A stretch of 64,000 bases of DNA from assembly GCF_022554085.1 (NCBI RefSeq), contig NZ_JAKFYR010000004.1, positions 124,001-188,000 on the forward strand. The letters run 5' to 3'. The notes below the pieces were generated by a model. It did no database searches. It worked only from the letters and a program-made list of their open reading frames with translations, and was not told where the DNA came from. The translations under genes were made by a program, and so were the position numbers. The stretch is from Rhodococcus sp. CH91. GTDB lineage: Bacteria > Actinomycetota > Actinomycetes > Mycobacteriales > Mycobacteriaceae. Shown in pieces: positions 38,274-47,631 of this stretch (the stretch's first letter is position 1; each line of letters starts with the position of its first letter).

Positions 38274-39557
38274 GTGAGCGTGCGCGCAGGAATCATCGTG
38301 ACCGGAACCGAGGTACTCACGGGCAGGATCGCCGATCGGAACGGACCGTGGTTGTCCGGTCGGCTCGTGGAACTGGGGGTCGACGTCGCCCACATCACGA
38401 TCTGCGGGGACCGGCCCGCCGACCTGCTCGCACAACTGCGCTTCCTCACCGACCAGGGCGTCGACCTCGTCGTCACCAGCGGTGGTCTCGGCCCCACCGC
38501 CGACGACCTCACCGTCGCGACCGTCGCCGAGTTCTGCCGTCGCGAACTGCTGCTCGATCCCGAACTCGAAGAACACATCGCAGGCATCATCCGCCGCTAC
38601 CGCCCCGGCACCCCCGACCTCGACGCCGGACCGACGCGTATCGGGATCCGCAAGCAGGCACAGGTCCCCGCCGGCGCCACCGTTCTCCCGCCGAGCGGCA
38701 CGGCACCGGGCGTGGTCATCCCCGCGGTAGCCGGCGACCGGCAGGTCCCGACCGTCGTCATCCTCCCCGGGCCGCCCGGAGAGCTGCAGGCGATGTGGCC
38801 CAGCGCGATCAGCTCCCCCGCGGTCGCCGAGGTGCTGGCCCGCGCCGACGACCTGCAGCAGGAAACCGTGCGCGCCTACGGATTGCACGAGGCGCAACTC
38901 GCCGAGACCCTGCGCCGGGCCGAAGCAGAGATCCCCGGTCTCGACCGACTCGAGATCACGACCTGTCTTCGGCACGGTGAACTCGACATGGTCACCCGAT
39001 TCGTCTCCGGTGACGCGGACGTCTATCGACGTCTTCTCGATGTCCTCACCGAACATCATGGACACCAGATCTTCTCGACCGACGGCTCCACCATCGACGA
39101 CCAGCTGATCGGCGCCCTCGACGGCAGGTCGATCGCGACCGCGGAATCGTGCACCGGCGGGCTCGTCGCCGCGCGCCTCACCGACCGCCCGGGGTCGTCG
39201 GCCTATGTCACGGGCGGCGTCGTCTCGTACTCCAACGATGCGAAGTCCGATCTGATCGACGTACCGGCCGAGATGATCGCCGCACACGGTGCGGTCAGCG
39301 AACAGGTCGCCGCGGCGATGGCCGAAGGCGCCCGGCGCCGGCTCGGAGCCGACGTCGCGGTCTCCACCACCGGGATCGCCGGTCCCGGTGGTGGCACCGA
39401 GGCCAAACCGGTGGGCACCGTCTGCTTCGGCGTCGCTGTCGACGGCCGGCCGACGTACACCGTTACCCGCCGCTTCCCCGGGGACCGTGAACGGGTCCGA
39501 ACCCTCGCCACCACGGCTGCCCTGCATCTGGTTGTGGCGCAACTCGAACGAGGGTGA
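38274..39557 (+). CDS. cinA: CinA-family protein (MoCF domain + NMN amidohydrolase domain)
   Basis: A 427-residue two-domain protein. The N-terminal MoCF_biosynth/COG1058 domain ([30 protein letters not shown], about residues 60-75) gives ADP-ribose pyrophosphatase activity in characterised members; the C-terminal CinA/PncC domain ([16 protein letters not shown], about 287-302; [12 protein letters not shown]) deamidates NMN for pyridine-nucleotide salvage. GTG 38274 fits the family N-terminus. Both active-site motifs look intact. Confidence 0.92.
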   Translation: MSVRAGIIVTGTEVLTGRIADRNGPWLSGRLVELGVDVAHITICGDRPADLLAQLRFLTDQGVDLVVTSGGLGPTADDLTVATVAEFCRRELLLDPELEEHIAGIIRRYRPGTPDLDAGPTRIGIRKQAQVPAGATVLPPSGTAPGVVIPAVAGDRQVPTVVILPGPPGELQAMWPSAISSPAVAEVLARADDLQQETVRAYGLHEAQLAETLRRAEAEIPGLDRLEITTCLRHGELDMVTRFVSGDADVYRRLLDVLTEHHGHQIFSTDGSTIDDQLIGALDGRSIATAESCTGGLVAARLTDRPGSSAYVTGGVVSYSNDAKSDLIDVPAEMIAAHGAVSEQVAAAMAEGARRRLGADVAVSTTGIAGPGGGTEAKPVGTVCFGVAVDGRPTYTVTRRFPGDRERVRTLATTAALHLVVAQLERG

Positions 39558-39643
39558 CCGAAAGTACACATCGTGAACGAACAGAACATGGGTAACATCT
39601 GCTTCGATCACCGCCTGTCGGGGGCTCACGAGGAGAATCGCGC

Positions 39644-40402
39644 ATGCCCCGAATCACGCGCCGGCACCCCCGCACCGGCTGCCTGCTCGCCGCAGCTATG
39701 CTCACCGCAGGACTGAGCGTCACCGGGACGGTCGGCACCGCATCCGCCGACCCGGTCCGCACCTGCCCCGAACGCTACATCCTCGCCGTCGACGGCACCC
39801 GCGGCTTCGCCACCCTCGACTCGATCGACCCGGACTCTCCCCTGGCGAAGATCTCCGCTCGCTATCGGGGCCCCGGCACCGTCGTCGAGCACATCCGTTA
39901 TCCCGCAGTGGTCGTACCGATGCCCGGCACCGGATCGCACGACGACGGCGACGGCATCGCCGACGACGGCGCCATCGCATACGACAGATCGAAACAGATC
40001 GGGCATCAGCGGCTCCGCCAGACCATCACCGTCCGTCACAGCACATGCCCCGACGCCGATCTGGTGGTTCTCGGCTACTCGCAGGGCGCCTCGATCGCGG
40101 GCGATGTTCTCGCCGAGATCGCAGCCGACGGCTCCGTTCCCCCCGAGCGGATCAGCGGCATTCTCTATTCGGATCCCCGCGACACCAGCGGCGTCGAGAC
40201 CCTGTTCCCAGGCCCCGTCCTTCCCGGCGTGACGCTCGACGGTGCCCGCGACGAATTCGGCCGGATCCCGGTCGAACGAATCTGCATCGAAGGCGACGCG
40301 GTCTGCGACGGGCGCACTCCCGCCGACGGCAAGAACTGGCTCCGGGAGAGCGTGCGGGGATATCTCGAACTGCACACGAAGTACCCCGACTATCACCCCT
40401 GA
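39644..40402 (+). CDS. Secreted alpha/beta hydrolase, PE-PPE-domain/cutinase-like
   Basis: A 252-residue exported protein. ATG 39644 follows GAGGAGAA; the signal peptide is CLLAAAMLTAGLSVTGTVGTASA with cleavage near ASADP. The mature domain begins YILAVDGTRGF and carries the nucleophile elbow GYSQG (about residue 146), with candidate Asp/His further on. The pattern (RYPAVVVPMPGTG, SYDxS) is that of PE-PPE-type serine hydrolases/esterases of mycolate actinobacteria. It probably acts on envelope lipids or esters. Confidence 0.8.
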   Translation: MPRITRRHPRTGCLLAAAMLTAGLSVTGTVGTASADPVRTCPERYILAVDGTRGFATLDSIDPDSPLAKISARYRGPGTVVEHIRYPAVVVPMPGTGSHDDGDGIADDGAIAYDRSKQIGHQRLRQTITVRHSTCPDADLVVLGYSQGASIAGDVLAEIAADGSVPPERISGILYSDPRDTSGVETLFPGPVLPGVTLDGARDEFGRIPVERICIEGDAVCDGRTPADGKNWLRESVRGYLELHTKYPDYHP

Positions 40403-40518
40403 GCGAACGGCGCCGGAGAGCGCTGCGCCCCGAGTGGGAAGACCGGCACGTCAGCGGGACGGTCCGACCTCGGCTGCGATCGCGCACGAGCGGCTCGCGA
40501 CAGTGCTAGGTTGCGCAC

Positions 40519-42726
40519 ATGACCGCGGAGGGGGCCGCCGTGTCCACACGAACCGTCGCTCGCCAGTGCACCCTGTGCGAGGCGCACTGCGGAATCCTCG
40601 TCACCGTCGACCACGACAAGGTCACCCATATCCAGGGGGATCCCGAGGACGTGCTCTCGCACGGCTACATCTGCCCGAAAGCCACCGCCCTCGCCGGTCT
40701 GCATCACGACCCGGAGCGGCTGCGCCGCCCGATGCGGCGTGTCGGCGACAGCTTCGAGGAGATCGGCTGGGACGAGGCATTCGCCCTCGCCGGGACCCGG
40801 CTGCGCGCCGTCCGGCGACGGCACGGTCGCGACGCGATCGCGATGTACCTGGGCAACCCGGCCGCACACAGCTCCTCGGTCGTGTACGGCATCGCGCTGC
40901 GTCTCGCCCTCCTCACCCGGAAGTTCTACTCGGCGTCCTCGATCGATCAGTTCCCGCAGGAATTCGCGGCGTGGAAGATGTTCGGCTCGAACGTGCTGAT
41001 GCCGATCGCGGACATCGACCGCACCGACCGGCTGCTGATCCTCGGAGCCAATCCCGCCGTGTCCAACGGCTCGGTCACCACGATGCCCGACGCCCGCAGA
41101 CGCATCACCGCGATCCGTCGCCGCGGCGGCTCGGTGGTCGTCGTCGACCCGCGGCGCACCGAGACGGCGCGGCTGGCGGACGAACACGTCGCGGTGCGTC
41201 CGGGTGGCGATCCGTACCTGCTGCTCGGCATGCTGCACACCATCCTCGCCGAGGGCGTTCGCCGGGCGCCCGGAAGCATCCCTCTGGCCGGCACGGAGGA
41301 GCTCGCCGGCGTGGTCGCGGCCTGCACACCGGAGGAGATGGCGCCGCGCGCCGGGGTGGACGCGGACACGATCCGGCGACTGGCGCGCGACCACGCCGCA
41401 GCACGATCCGCGGTCGCGTATGCCCGCATCGGGGTCTGCCATCAGGTCACCGGCACCCTCACCCACTGGCTGGTGAACACTCTCAACGCCGTGACCGGCA
41501 ATCTCGACCGGCCGGGCGGCCAGATGTTCTCGACGCCCCCGATCGACGCGGCCCGTCTCCTGCGGCGACTCGGTTCCGGATACGGCATGTGGAGCAGCCG
41601 CACCGGCGAGCACGCCTCGTTCCGCACGGAACTGCCGGTGGTGGGGATGGCAGACGAGATTCTCGGCGACGGAAAGGGTTCCGTCGGCCCGGTCCGTGCG
41701 CTGATCACCTATGCCGGTAACCCGGTGCTGTCCACCCCGCAGAGCGGCCGTCTCGACGACGCCCTCGACAGCCTCGACTTCTTCGTCGCGGTCGACATGT
41801 ACATCACCGAGACGTCCCGGCACGCCGACCTCATCCTTCCGCCGGTCTCCCACCTCGAACGGGAGGAATTCGATTTCCTGTTCCCGGTCTTCTCCGTTCG
41901 TAACAACGCACGGTTCAACGCCCGCGTGTTCGAGCCTGCGGCCGGTGCGCTCGAGGACTGGCAGATCATGTCGCGCCTGACCCTCGAGGTACTTCCACTT
42001 CCGTTCCGGAGACAGTCGACAGGTCTTTTCCGCGCCCTGCTCGATCGGCTCGGCCCACTGCGGCTGGCCGCGCTCGGCGTCCTCATCGGACCACACGGAG
42101 CACTGCGCCGCGGACGTCGAGGATTGACACTCGGACGGATCCGTCGCACGCGTGGGGGAATCGACCTCGGGCCACTGCGGCCGCGGCTGCAATCCCTGGT
42201 GGCCACCCGTGATCGCCGCGTGCACCTGGCGCCGCCGGAGTTCGTCGAGGAGACCCGTCGTCTGCTCACCGAGACCGAGAACGACACCGGAGAGCAGGAA
42301 TTCGATCTCCGGCTGATCGGACGCCGCCATCTGCGTTCGAACAACTCGTGGCTGCACAACATCCCGACCATGGTCAAGGGCCGGGACCGGTGCACGGTCC
42401 TGATGCATCCCGACGACGCGGCGGCCCGCTCACTCGTGCACGGCCGGCCGGTGACCGTACGCTCCCGAATCGGCAGCATCGTGGTGCCCGTCGAGGTCAG
42501 CGACGAGATCCGGGCCGGCACCGTCGCGATCCCGCACGGCTGGGGTCACGACGAGAAGGGGGTCGGCTGGTCCACCGCAGCCGCGCATCCCGGCGCCAAC
42601 GTCAACCTGCTGCACGATCCGGCGGTCACCGACACCTTCACCGGCAATGCCGCGGTGAATGCGACGATGGTGAACGTGGCCGCGACGAGCGAGCCGTCCA
42701 TGCCCGAGGCCACGATCACCCGGTAG
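40519..42726 (+). CDS. Molybdopterin-dependent oxidoreductase (DMSO reductase / formate dehydrogenase-like)
   Basis: A 735-residue Mo-bisMGD enzyme. N-terminal [4Fe-4S] motif CTLCEAHC...C (CTLCEAHCGI at about residue 17, ICPKA at about 51). Central molybdopterin-binding signatures are LILGANPAVSNGS and VVVVDPRRTETARLAD; the C-terminal Molydop_binding domain is near residue 600 onward. No Cys/Sec is seen at the usual metal-ligand position (YSASSIDQFPQEF), so the ligand may be Ser or Asp. No FAD/ferredoxin subunit adjoins it, and there is no twin-arginine signal, so it is cytosolic. Substrate unknown. Confidence 0.85.
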   Translation: MTAEGAAVSTRTVARQCTLCEAHCGILVTVDHDKVTHIQGDPEDVLSHGYICPKATALAGLHHDPERLRRPMRRVGDSFEEIGWDEAFALAGTRLRAVRRRHGRDAIAMYLGNPAAHSSSVVYGIALRLALLTRKFYSASSIDQFPQEFAAWKMFGSNVLMPIADIDRTDRLLILGANPAVSNGSVTTMPDARRRITAIRRRGGSVVVVDPRRTETARLADEHVAVRPGGDPYLLLGMLHTILAEGVRRAPGSIPLAGTEELAGVVAACTPEEMAPRAGVDADTIRRLARDHAAARSAVAYARIGVCHQVTGTLTHWLVNTLNAVTGNLDRPGGQMFSTPPIDAARLLRRLGSGYGMWSSRTGEHASFRTELPVVGMADEILGDGKGSVGPVRALITYAGNPVLSTPQSGRLDDALDSLDFFVAVDMYITETSRHADLILPPVSHLEREEFDFLFPVFSVRNNARFNARVFEPAAGALEDWQIMSRLTLEVLPLPFRRQSTGLFRALLDRLGPLRLAALGVLIGPHGALRRGRRGLTLGRIRRTRGGIDLGPLRPRLQSLVATRDRRVHLAPPEFVEETRRLLTETENDTGEQEFDLRLIGRRHLRSNNSWLHNIPTMVKGRDRCTVLMHPDDAAARSLVHGRPVTVRSRIGSIVVPVEVSDEIRAGTVAIPHGWGHDEKGVGWSTAAAHPGANVNLLHDPAVTDTFTGNAAVNATMVNVAATSEPSMPEATITR

Positions 42727-42729
42727 CCC

Positions 42730-42745
42730 GCAGGGTTCGCCCTGC
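42730..42745 (+). terminator. UUCG-tetraloop hairpin after the molybdoenzyme gene
   Basis: GCAGGG-TTCG-CCCTGC, three bases after the stop codon. The stem is short with no U-tract; a weak terminator or mRNA 3' stabiliser. Confidence 0.4.
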
Positions 42746-42883
42746 TGTGCCCGGTTCCCCGCGAACGTGTTGGCCGATCCTCCAAACGCCCGGCGCCGCC
42801 GAGCAGCGAACGCTGTAGTCGCTGTGCCTCCCGGCCCGAGCGGCCCCCGGACAGGATGGTGGATACCGACGAAGGGAGATCCC

Positions 42884-43381
42884 GTGCAGTGCACGACGGA
42901 CCGGTTCGACGCGATGTCCGAGAAGGACGCGGTCGCGCTGTTGCTCGAATGCTGTTCGAGTCGGGCATGGGCGTATTCCGTCGCGGCCGCTCGTCCCTTC
43001 GGCACACGCACCGCTCTGCTCGCCACGGCCGAGGCCGCTGCCGAGAACCTCGACGGCGACGATCTCGCCGAGGCCCTCGCCGGCCATCCCCGCATCGGGG
43101 AACGCGCCGAGCATCCCGCGTCTCGGCGCGAGCAGGCTTCGGTCGCGGAGGCCGACGCCGACGTCCTGGCCCGGCTCGCAGCGGGCAATCGGATGTACGA
43201 GGAGAAATTCGGGCACGTCTATCTCGTGCGCGCTGCCGGGCGCACCGCAACGGAACTCCTCGACATCCTGGAACGACGACTCGGCAACGATCCGCTCACC
43301 GAGGAGCGCGACATGCGTTCCGCGCTCGCCGAGATCACTCGGCTCCGACTGGAACGCCTGATCATCGAGGACGGCGAATGA
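42884..43381 (+). CDS. uraD: OHCU decarboxylase UraD
   Basis: A 165-residue enzyme decarboxylating 2-oxo-4-hydroxy-4-carboxy-5-ureidoimidazoline to S-allantoin, the last step of urate oxidation. Signatures are the helical AGHPRIGERA (catalytic His, about residue 67) and YEEKFGHVYLVRAAGRTA (about 105-122). GTG 42884 has GGGAG six bases upstream. The stop overlaps uraH (ATGA), starting the uraD-uraH-uox operon. Confidence 0.93.
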   Translation: MQCTTDRFDAMSEKDAVALLLECCSSRAWAYSVAAARPFGTRTALLATAEAAAENLDGDDLAEALAGHPRIGERAEHPASRREQASVAEADADVLARLAAGNRMYEEKFGHVYLVRAAGRTATELLDILERRLGNDPLTEERDMRSALAEITRLRLERLIIEDGE

Positions 43382-43701
43382 ACAGTCTGAGCACCCACGT
43401 ACTCGACGCCACCTCCGGCTCCCCCGCCGCGGGGATGAGGATCACGCTCAGCGACACGGACGGCACGAGCCTGGGCGCCGGCGTCACCGACAGGGACGGG
43501 CGGCTGCGCGACATCACCGGTCCGCTGCCCGAGGGTGTCTACCGCCTCGTCTTCGCGACCGCCGAGTGGTTCGCGTCCCGCGCGATCGAGTCGTTCTACC
43601 CGGAGGTGACCGTGACCTTCCGAATCCCTCCGGGAGACGGCCATTTCCACGTCCCCCTCCTCTTGTCCCCCTATGCGTACTCCACCTACCGCGGGAGCTG
43701 A
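43378..43701 (+). CDS. uraH: 5-hydroxyisourate hydrolase UraH (transthyretin-like)
   Basis: A 107-residue transthyretin-related protein hydrolysing 5-hydroxyisourate to OHCU. Diagnostic features are the N-terminal THVLDATSGSPAAG (catalytic His), the central HFHVPLLLSPYAYSTYRGS ending with the family C-terminal YRGS. ATG 43378 overlaps the uraD stop by four bases. It is the middle gene of the urate operon. Confidence 0.95.
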   Translation: MNSLSTHVLDATSGSPAAGMRITLSDTDGTSLGAGVTDRDGRLRDITGPLPEGVYRLVFATAEWFASRAIESFYPEVTVTFRIPPGDGHFHVPLLLSPYAYSTYRGS

Positions 43702-43705
43702 AGCC

Positions 43706-44626
43706 ATGACCGAACTGACCGGCAAGATCGTCCTCGGACCACACCGCTACGGCAAGGCGGAGAACCGCGTCGTACGTATCGTGCGCGACACCGACCGGCA
43801 CGAGATCCGGGACCTCAACGTCTCGACTTGTCTACGAGGAGATTTCGACGCCGCGCACCTCGAGGGCGATCAGGGAACCGTGCTGCCGACCGACAGCCAG
43901 AAGCAGACCGTCTACTCGTACGCGAAGGAGAAGGGCGTCGAGTTCGTGGAGGACTACGGGCTCGCCCTCGCCCGCCACTTCGTCGACGACATCGAACCCG
44001 TGCGCTCTGCGCGCGTGGAGATCGAGGAGTACGCCTGGGAGCGTGTCGTGATCGACGGTACCGCCCACGACCACACCTGGACCCGTAAAGGATCCGAGAT
44101 CCGTACCGCTGCGATCACCGTCTCCGGGCGCGGATCCGATCGGCGCGAGTGGGTGATCGGTGGCCTGAAGGATCTCGTGGTGCTCAAATCCACCGGTTCG
44201 GAGTTCCAGGGTTTCCTCACCGACCCCTACACCGTCCTCGAACCCGCGACCGACCGCATCATGGCCACAAGCCTGGTCGCGCAGTGGCGGTTCACCACCG
44301 CGGACGTCGACTGGGACGCCACCTACACGGGCATCAGATCCACCCTCCTCGAGGTCTTCGCGGAGCTGCACTCGAAAGCACTGCAGCAGAGCCTGTTCGA
44401 GATGGGAAAGGCGGTCCTCGAACGCTATCCGTTCGTCGCGGAGATCCGGTTGTCCGCTCCCAACAAGCATCACTTCGCCTACGATCTCGCCCGGTTCGGT
44501 GTCGAGAACGCCGGTGAGGTCTTCCACGCCGACGACCGGCCCTACGGGCTGATCCAGGCGAGTGTGCTGCGTGAGGACGCACCGGACGCCGGTATCGCGT
44601 GGGAGCCTTACACCGGGGCGATGTAG
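43706..44626 (+). CDS. uox: Urate oxidase (cofactor-independent uricase)
   Basis: A 306-residue T-fold enzyme oxidising urate to 5-hydroxyisourate. Typical uricase stretches are VLPTDSQKQTVYSYA (Thr/Asp active-site region, about residues 58-72), STGSEFQGFLTDPYT (about 162-176) and the family signature PNKHHFAYDL (about 251-260). ATG 43706 follows GGGAG. It ends 4 bp from the convergent pucR gene. Confidence 0.95.
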   Translation: MTELTGKIVLGPHRYGKAENRVVRIVRDTDRHEIRDLNVSTCLRGDFDAAHLEGDQGTVLPTDSQKQTVYSYAKEKGVEFVEDYGLALARHFVDDIEPVRSARVEIEEYAWERVVIDGTAHDHTWTRKGSEIRTAAITVSGRGSDRREWVIGGLKDLVVLKSTGSEFQGFLTDPYTVLEPATDRIMATSLVAQWRFTTADVDWDATYTGIRSTLLEVFAELHSKALQQSLFEMGKAVLERYPFVAEIRLSAPNKHHFAYDLARFGVENAGEVFHADDRPYGLIQASVLREDAPDAGIAWEPYTGAM

Positions 44627-44630
44627 TCGC

Positions 44631-46112
44631 TCACGACGCGAGCCGATCCAGGGACCGGAGTGCCAGATACAGGTCGAGGCGGTCGCCGGTGCGGCCGAGG
44701 CTGCGCCCGGTGAGCGCCTCGACCCGCCCGATCCGGTACCGCACCGTGTTCAGGTGCACGTGCAGCCGGTCGGCGGTGCGTCGCCAGGAGCCGTCGCAGT
44801 CCAGGAACGTCTCGAGGGTCGTGATGAGACCGGCCTCGGTGCGCCGATCGTGTTCGACCACGTCGCCGAGCAACCGGTCGGCATACGAACGGCGCAGCTC
44901 GTCGGGCAGCGCTGCCAGTAGCCCTATCGCGGAGTCGAGTTCGGCTCGGCGCACGCAGACAGCTCCCCGGTCGTTGCGCGCCGCCGCGGCGGCCGCCGTC
45001 GCCGAGCGCACCGCACCTTCGAGGTTGTCGTCGGTGCATCCACCACCGACACCGACGAACAGGCGGCTCCGTCGCAGCACCGGGCGCAACCGGCTCAGAC
45101 GACGTCGCAGACGATCGGTGATCTCCGCGTCCTCGCCGGGGGTCACCGCCACGATCCGCCCTTCCGCATCGACGGAGGTGACGGCCTCGCCCAGGACGTC
45201 GGCGACGACGGCGCGGAGCACATCGGTCGCAACATCCCCGTCCGCTTCTGCGACCACCACCACACCCGCGTCGACGTGGGCGCGTCCCAGTGGTCCGGTC
45301 CGGTCGGTGATCTCCCAGCCCGCACTGCGCCGCTCGTCGCGCCGGACGCGGTCCAGGGCGACGACCGCGGCCAGTTCGTCGAATGCCTCCACACACTCCG
45401 CGCTCACCGCACCGGTCTCGCCGGCACGACCGAGCACCAGATACCAGCAGTCGAGGCGCCCACCGAGACCGCTGCCCACCGACAGGACGGTGTAGCCGCC
45501 GGACGCCTCGACGGGAAACCGGGCCGTGCTCGCGGCGGCAGCCGTGATCCGGTCGAGCGCATCCTCGTCGGGGGCGGACGAACCCGCCACGAGCACGCCG
45601 GTCGCGGTGGTCAACCACGCCCGCACCCCGAACTGCTGCGCGAGTCCCTCGAGCAGATCGTCGATTCTGCGACCGTCCGCGACCGCGGCGAGCCATTGCC
45701 GCTGGCGTGCGAGTCCCGTCTGCAGCCGGTCCACGCGCGCACTCGCCATCGCGCCCGTCATGTACTCGATGACCCGGCTGAAGGGCACGTCGTCGGGGAC
45801 CACCAGCAGCGGCAGACGGTGCCGGACACACGCTTCGATCACGTCCTCGGGCACGCGGCCGTACAGTGCCTCCCCCGCTGCGAGGGCGGATACACCGACC
45901 CCGGCGAGCCGTTTGACGAACAGATCGGAATCCTCCGCGGAGCGCCTCCACACCAGACCCGAGAACACCAGCGAACCCGCCGATACATAGCGGGTGGGGT
46001 CGGGCATGTCGGTCGTGCAGGCTCGGAGCACGGGGCGGGCGAGAGCTTCCGCATCGCCGTGCAACACCCGGATTCCGAGTTCCCGGACGTCCACAACATC
46101 GGAAAGAAGCAC
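44631..46112 (-). CDS. pucR: PucR-family purine catabolism regulator
   Basis: A 493-residue regulator with an N-terminal PucR domain (VVDVRELGIRVLHGD onward), a central GAF/CdaR-like region and the C-terminal HTH (RRTADRLHVHLNTVRYRIGRVEALTGR, split here: RLHVHLNTVRYR). GTG 46112 is chosen because AGGAGG is eight bases upstream; a GTG nine bases earlier would fall inside the ribosome site. It lies between the urate operon and the divergent deaminase/xanthine dehydrogenase operon, so it likely controls both. Confidence 0.9.
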   Translation of the reverse strand: MLLSDVVDVRELGIRVLHGDAEALARPVLRACTTDMPDPTRYVSAGSLVFSGLVWRRSAEDSDLFVKRLAGVGVSALAAGEALYGRVPEDVIEACVRHRLPLLVVPDDVPFSRVIEYMTGAMASARVDRLQTGLARQRQWLAAVADGRRIDDLLEGLAQQFGVRAWLTTATGVLVAGSSAPDEDALDRITAAAASTARFPVEASGGYTVLSVGSGLGGRLDCWYLVLGRAGETGAVSAECVEAFDELAAVVALDRVRRDERRSAGWEITDRTGPLGRAHVDAGVVVVAEADGDVATDVLRAVVADVLGEAVTSVDAEGRIVAVTPGEDAEITDRLRRRLSRLRPVLRRSRLFVGVGGGCTDDNLEGAVRSATAAAAAARNDRGAVCVRRAELDSAIGLLAALPDELRRSYADRLLGDVVEHDRRTEAGLITTLETFLDCDGSWRRTADRLHVHLNTVRYRIGRVEALTGRSLGRTGDRLDLYLALRSLDRLAS

Positions 46113-46129
46113 GATGTTCACCTCCTGGT

Positions 46130-46149
46130 GATCGCATTGGACGATCGCA
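46130..46149. promoter_or_regulatory. Direct repeat GATCGCA-N6-GATCGCA in the pucR/deaminase divergent promoter
   Basis: Two GATCGCA units 13 bp apart (46130-46136 and 46143-46149), just upstream of pucR and 106 bp from the deaminase start. Candidate regulator site, by eye only. Confidence 0.3.
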
Positions 46150-46254
46150 CAGTAGGAGGCCGGTATTTCCGGCGCGTTTCGTGCGTGCTGCCTTGGAGTT
46201 GTACTTTTCCGACGCAGTTGACTGGAGGCTCCGACGAATCCCGAGGAGCCGCCG

Positions 46255-47628
46255 ATGTCCCCGCAGCCCGATGCCCTGCCCCTCGTGATCCGCGGCGCGC
46301 ATGTGGTGACCATGGACGGCACCCGGTCCGAGCACCGCGACGGGCACGTCGTCGTCGAGGGCAACCGGATCGTGACGGTCGGCGACGGGATGCCGGCCGG
46401 ATACGACGACGCCCGCGTCGTGGACGGAACCGGCTGTGTGCTCACCCCCGGCCTCATCAACACCCACCACCACCTGTACCAGTGGATCACCCGCGGACTC
46501 GCCGTCGACCACACTCTGTTCGAATGGCTCACCACGCTGTACCCGATCTGGGGTGGGATCGACGCCGACGCGGTGCACGTCGCGGCAAAGGGCGGACTGG
46601 CGCATCTCGCCCGCACCGGCTGCACGACCACCACCGATCATCATTACGTCGTGCCCCGCGAGGGAGGCGACGTGTTCGGCGCCGAGATCGCCGCCGCGGT
46701 GGAGGTCGGCATGCGGTTCCATCCGTGCCGGGGTTCGATGGATCTCGGGGCGAGCGCCGGCGGGCTGCCACCCGATCACATCGTCGAGGACCTCGACGCG
46801 ATCCTCGACGGCAGTCGCGAGGCGGTCGAGCGCTGGCACGATCCCTCGTTCGATTCGATGCTGCGTATCGCGCTCGCACCGTGCTCCCCCTTCTCGGTGA
46901 CCGGTGAGCTCCTGAAGCAGTCGGCCCTGCTGGCCCGCGATCTCGGGGTGCGGATGCACACGCACCTCGCCGAGACCCTCGACGAGGAGGAGTTCTGCCT
47001 CGAGAAGTTCGGATGCAAACCGGTGCAGTACATGGAGTCGCTGGGCTGGACCGGACCGGACGTCTGGTACGCGCACGCCGTGCATCTCGACGATCGTGAC
47101 ATCGGGGTGCTCGCCGCATCGGGCACCGGTGCGGCGCACTGCCCGACGTCCAACGCCCGGCTGGGCGCCGGGATCGCGCGAGCCGCCGACCTCTATGCCG
47201 CGGGCGTACCACTCGGGCTCGGGGTCGACGGGGCCGCGAGCAACGAGTCGTGCTGCATGCTCGAAGAGGCGCACCACGCAGCGCTGTTCGCGCGGGCACG
47301 CAGCGGACCCCGTGCCATGACGGTGCGTCAGAGCCTCGAACTCGCCACCATCGGAGGCGCACGAGTGCTCGGCCGCGAGAACGAGATCGGTTCCATCGAG
47401 ACCGGCAAGCTCGCCGACCTCGCATTGTGGCGGATCGACGGCCTCGCCCACTCCGGCATCACCGATCCGGTCGCCGCACTCGTCCTCGGCAGCATGCCTC
47501 CGCTCGAACTGTTGCTGATCGACGGACGCCGAGTGGTCGAGTCCGGTGAGGTGCGGACCGTCGACGAGGAGGTCGTGGCCCGGCAGGTCGCCGCGGAACA
47601 CGCCACGCTCGTCGCGAAAGCGGGGTGA
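46255..47628 (+). CDS. 8-oxoguanine/guanine deaminase-like amidohydrolase
   Basis: A 457-residue metal-dependent amidohydrolase (TIM barrel) of the guanine/8-oxoguanine/s-triazine deaminase group, releasing ammonia from an aminopurine. Metal ligands are visible: NTHHHLYQ (about residues 70-77), HTHLAETLDEEEF (about 241), HAVHLDD (about 277) and GVDGAASNES (about 323). The TRSEHRDGHVVVEG start and NTHHHLYQW region resemble 8-oxoguanine deaminases. ATG 46255 follows GAGGAG. Start of an operon with xanthine dehydrogenase genes: the product (xanthine or urate) would feed directly into them. Confidence 0.87.
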   Translation: MSPQPDALPLVIRGAHVVTMDGTRSEHRDGHVVVEGNRIVTVGDGMPAGYDDARVVDGTGCVLTPGLINTHHHLYQWITRGLAVDHTLFEWLTTLYPIWGGIDADAVHVAAKGGLAHLARTGCTTTTDHHYVVPREGGDVFGAEIAAAVEVGMRFHPCRGSMDLGASAGGLPPDHIVEDLDAILDGSREAVERWHDPSFDSMLRIALAPCSPFSVTGELLKQSALLARDLGVRMHTHLAETLDEEEFCLEKFGCKPVQYMESLGWTGPDVWYAHAVHLDDRDIGVLAASGTGAAHCPTSNARLGAGIARAADLYAAGVPLGLGVDGAASNESCCMLEEAHHAALFARARSGPRAMTVRQSLELATIGGARVLGRENEIGSIETGKLADLALWRIDGLAHSGITDPVAALVLGSMPPLELLLIDGRRVVESGEVRTVDEEVVARQVAAEHATLVAKAG

Positions 47629-47631
47629 CCC

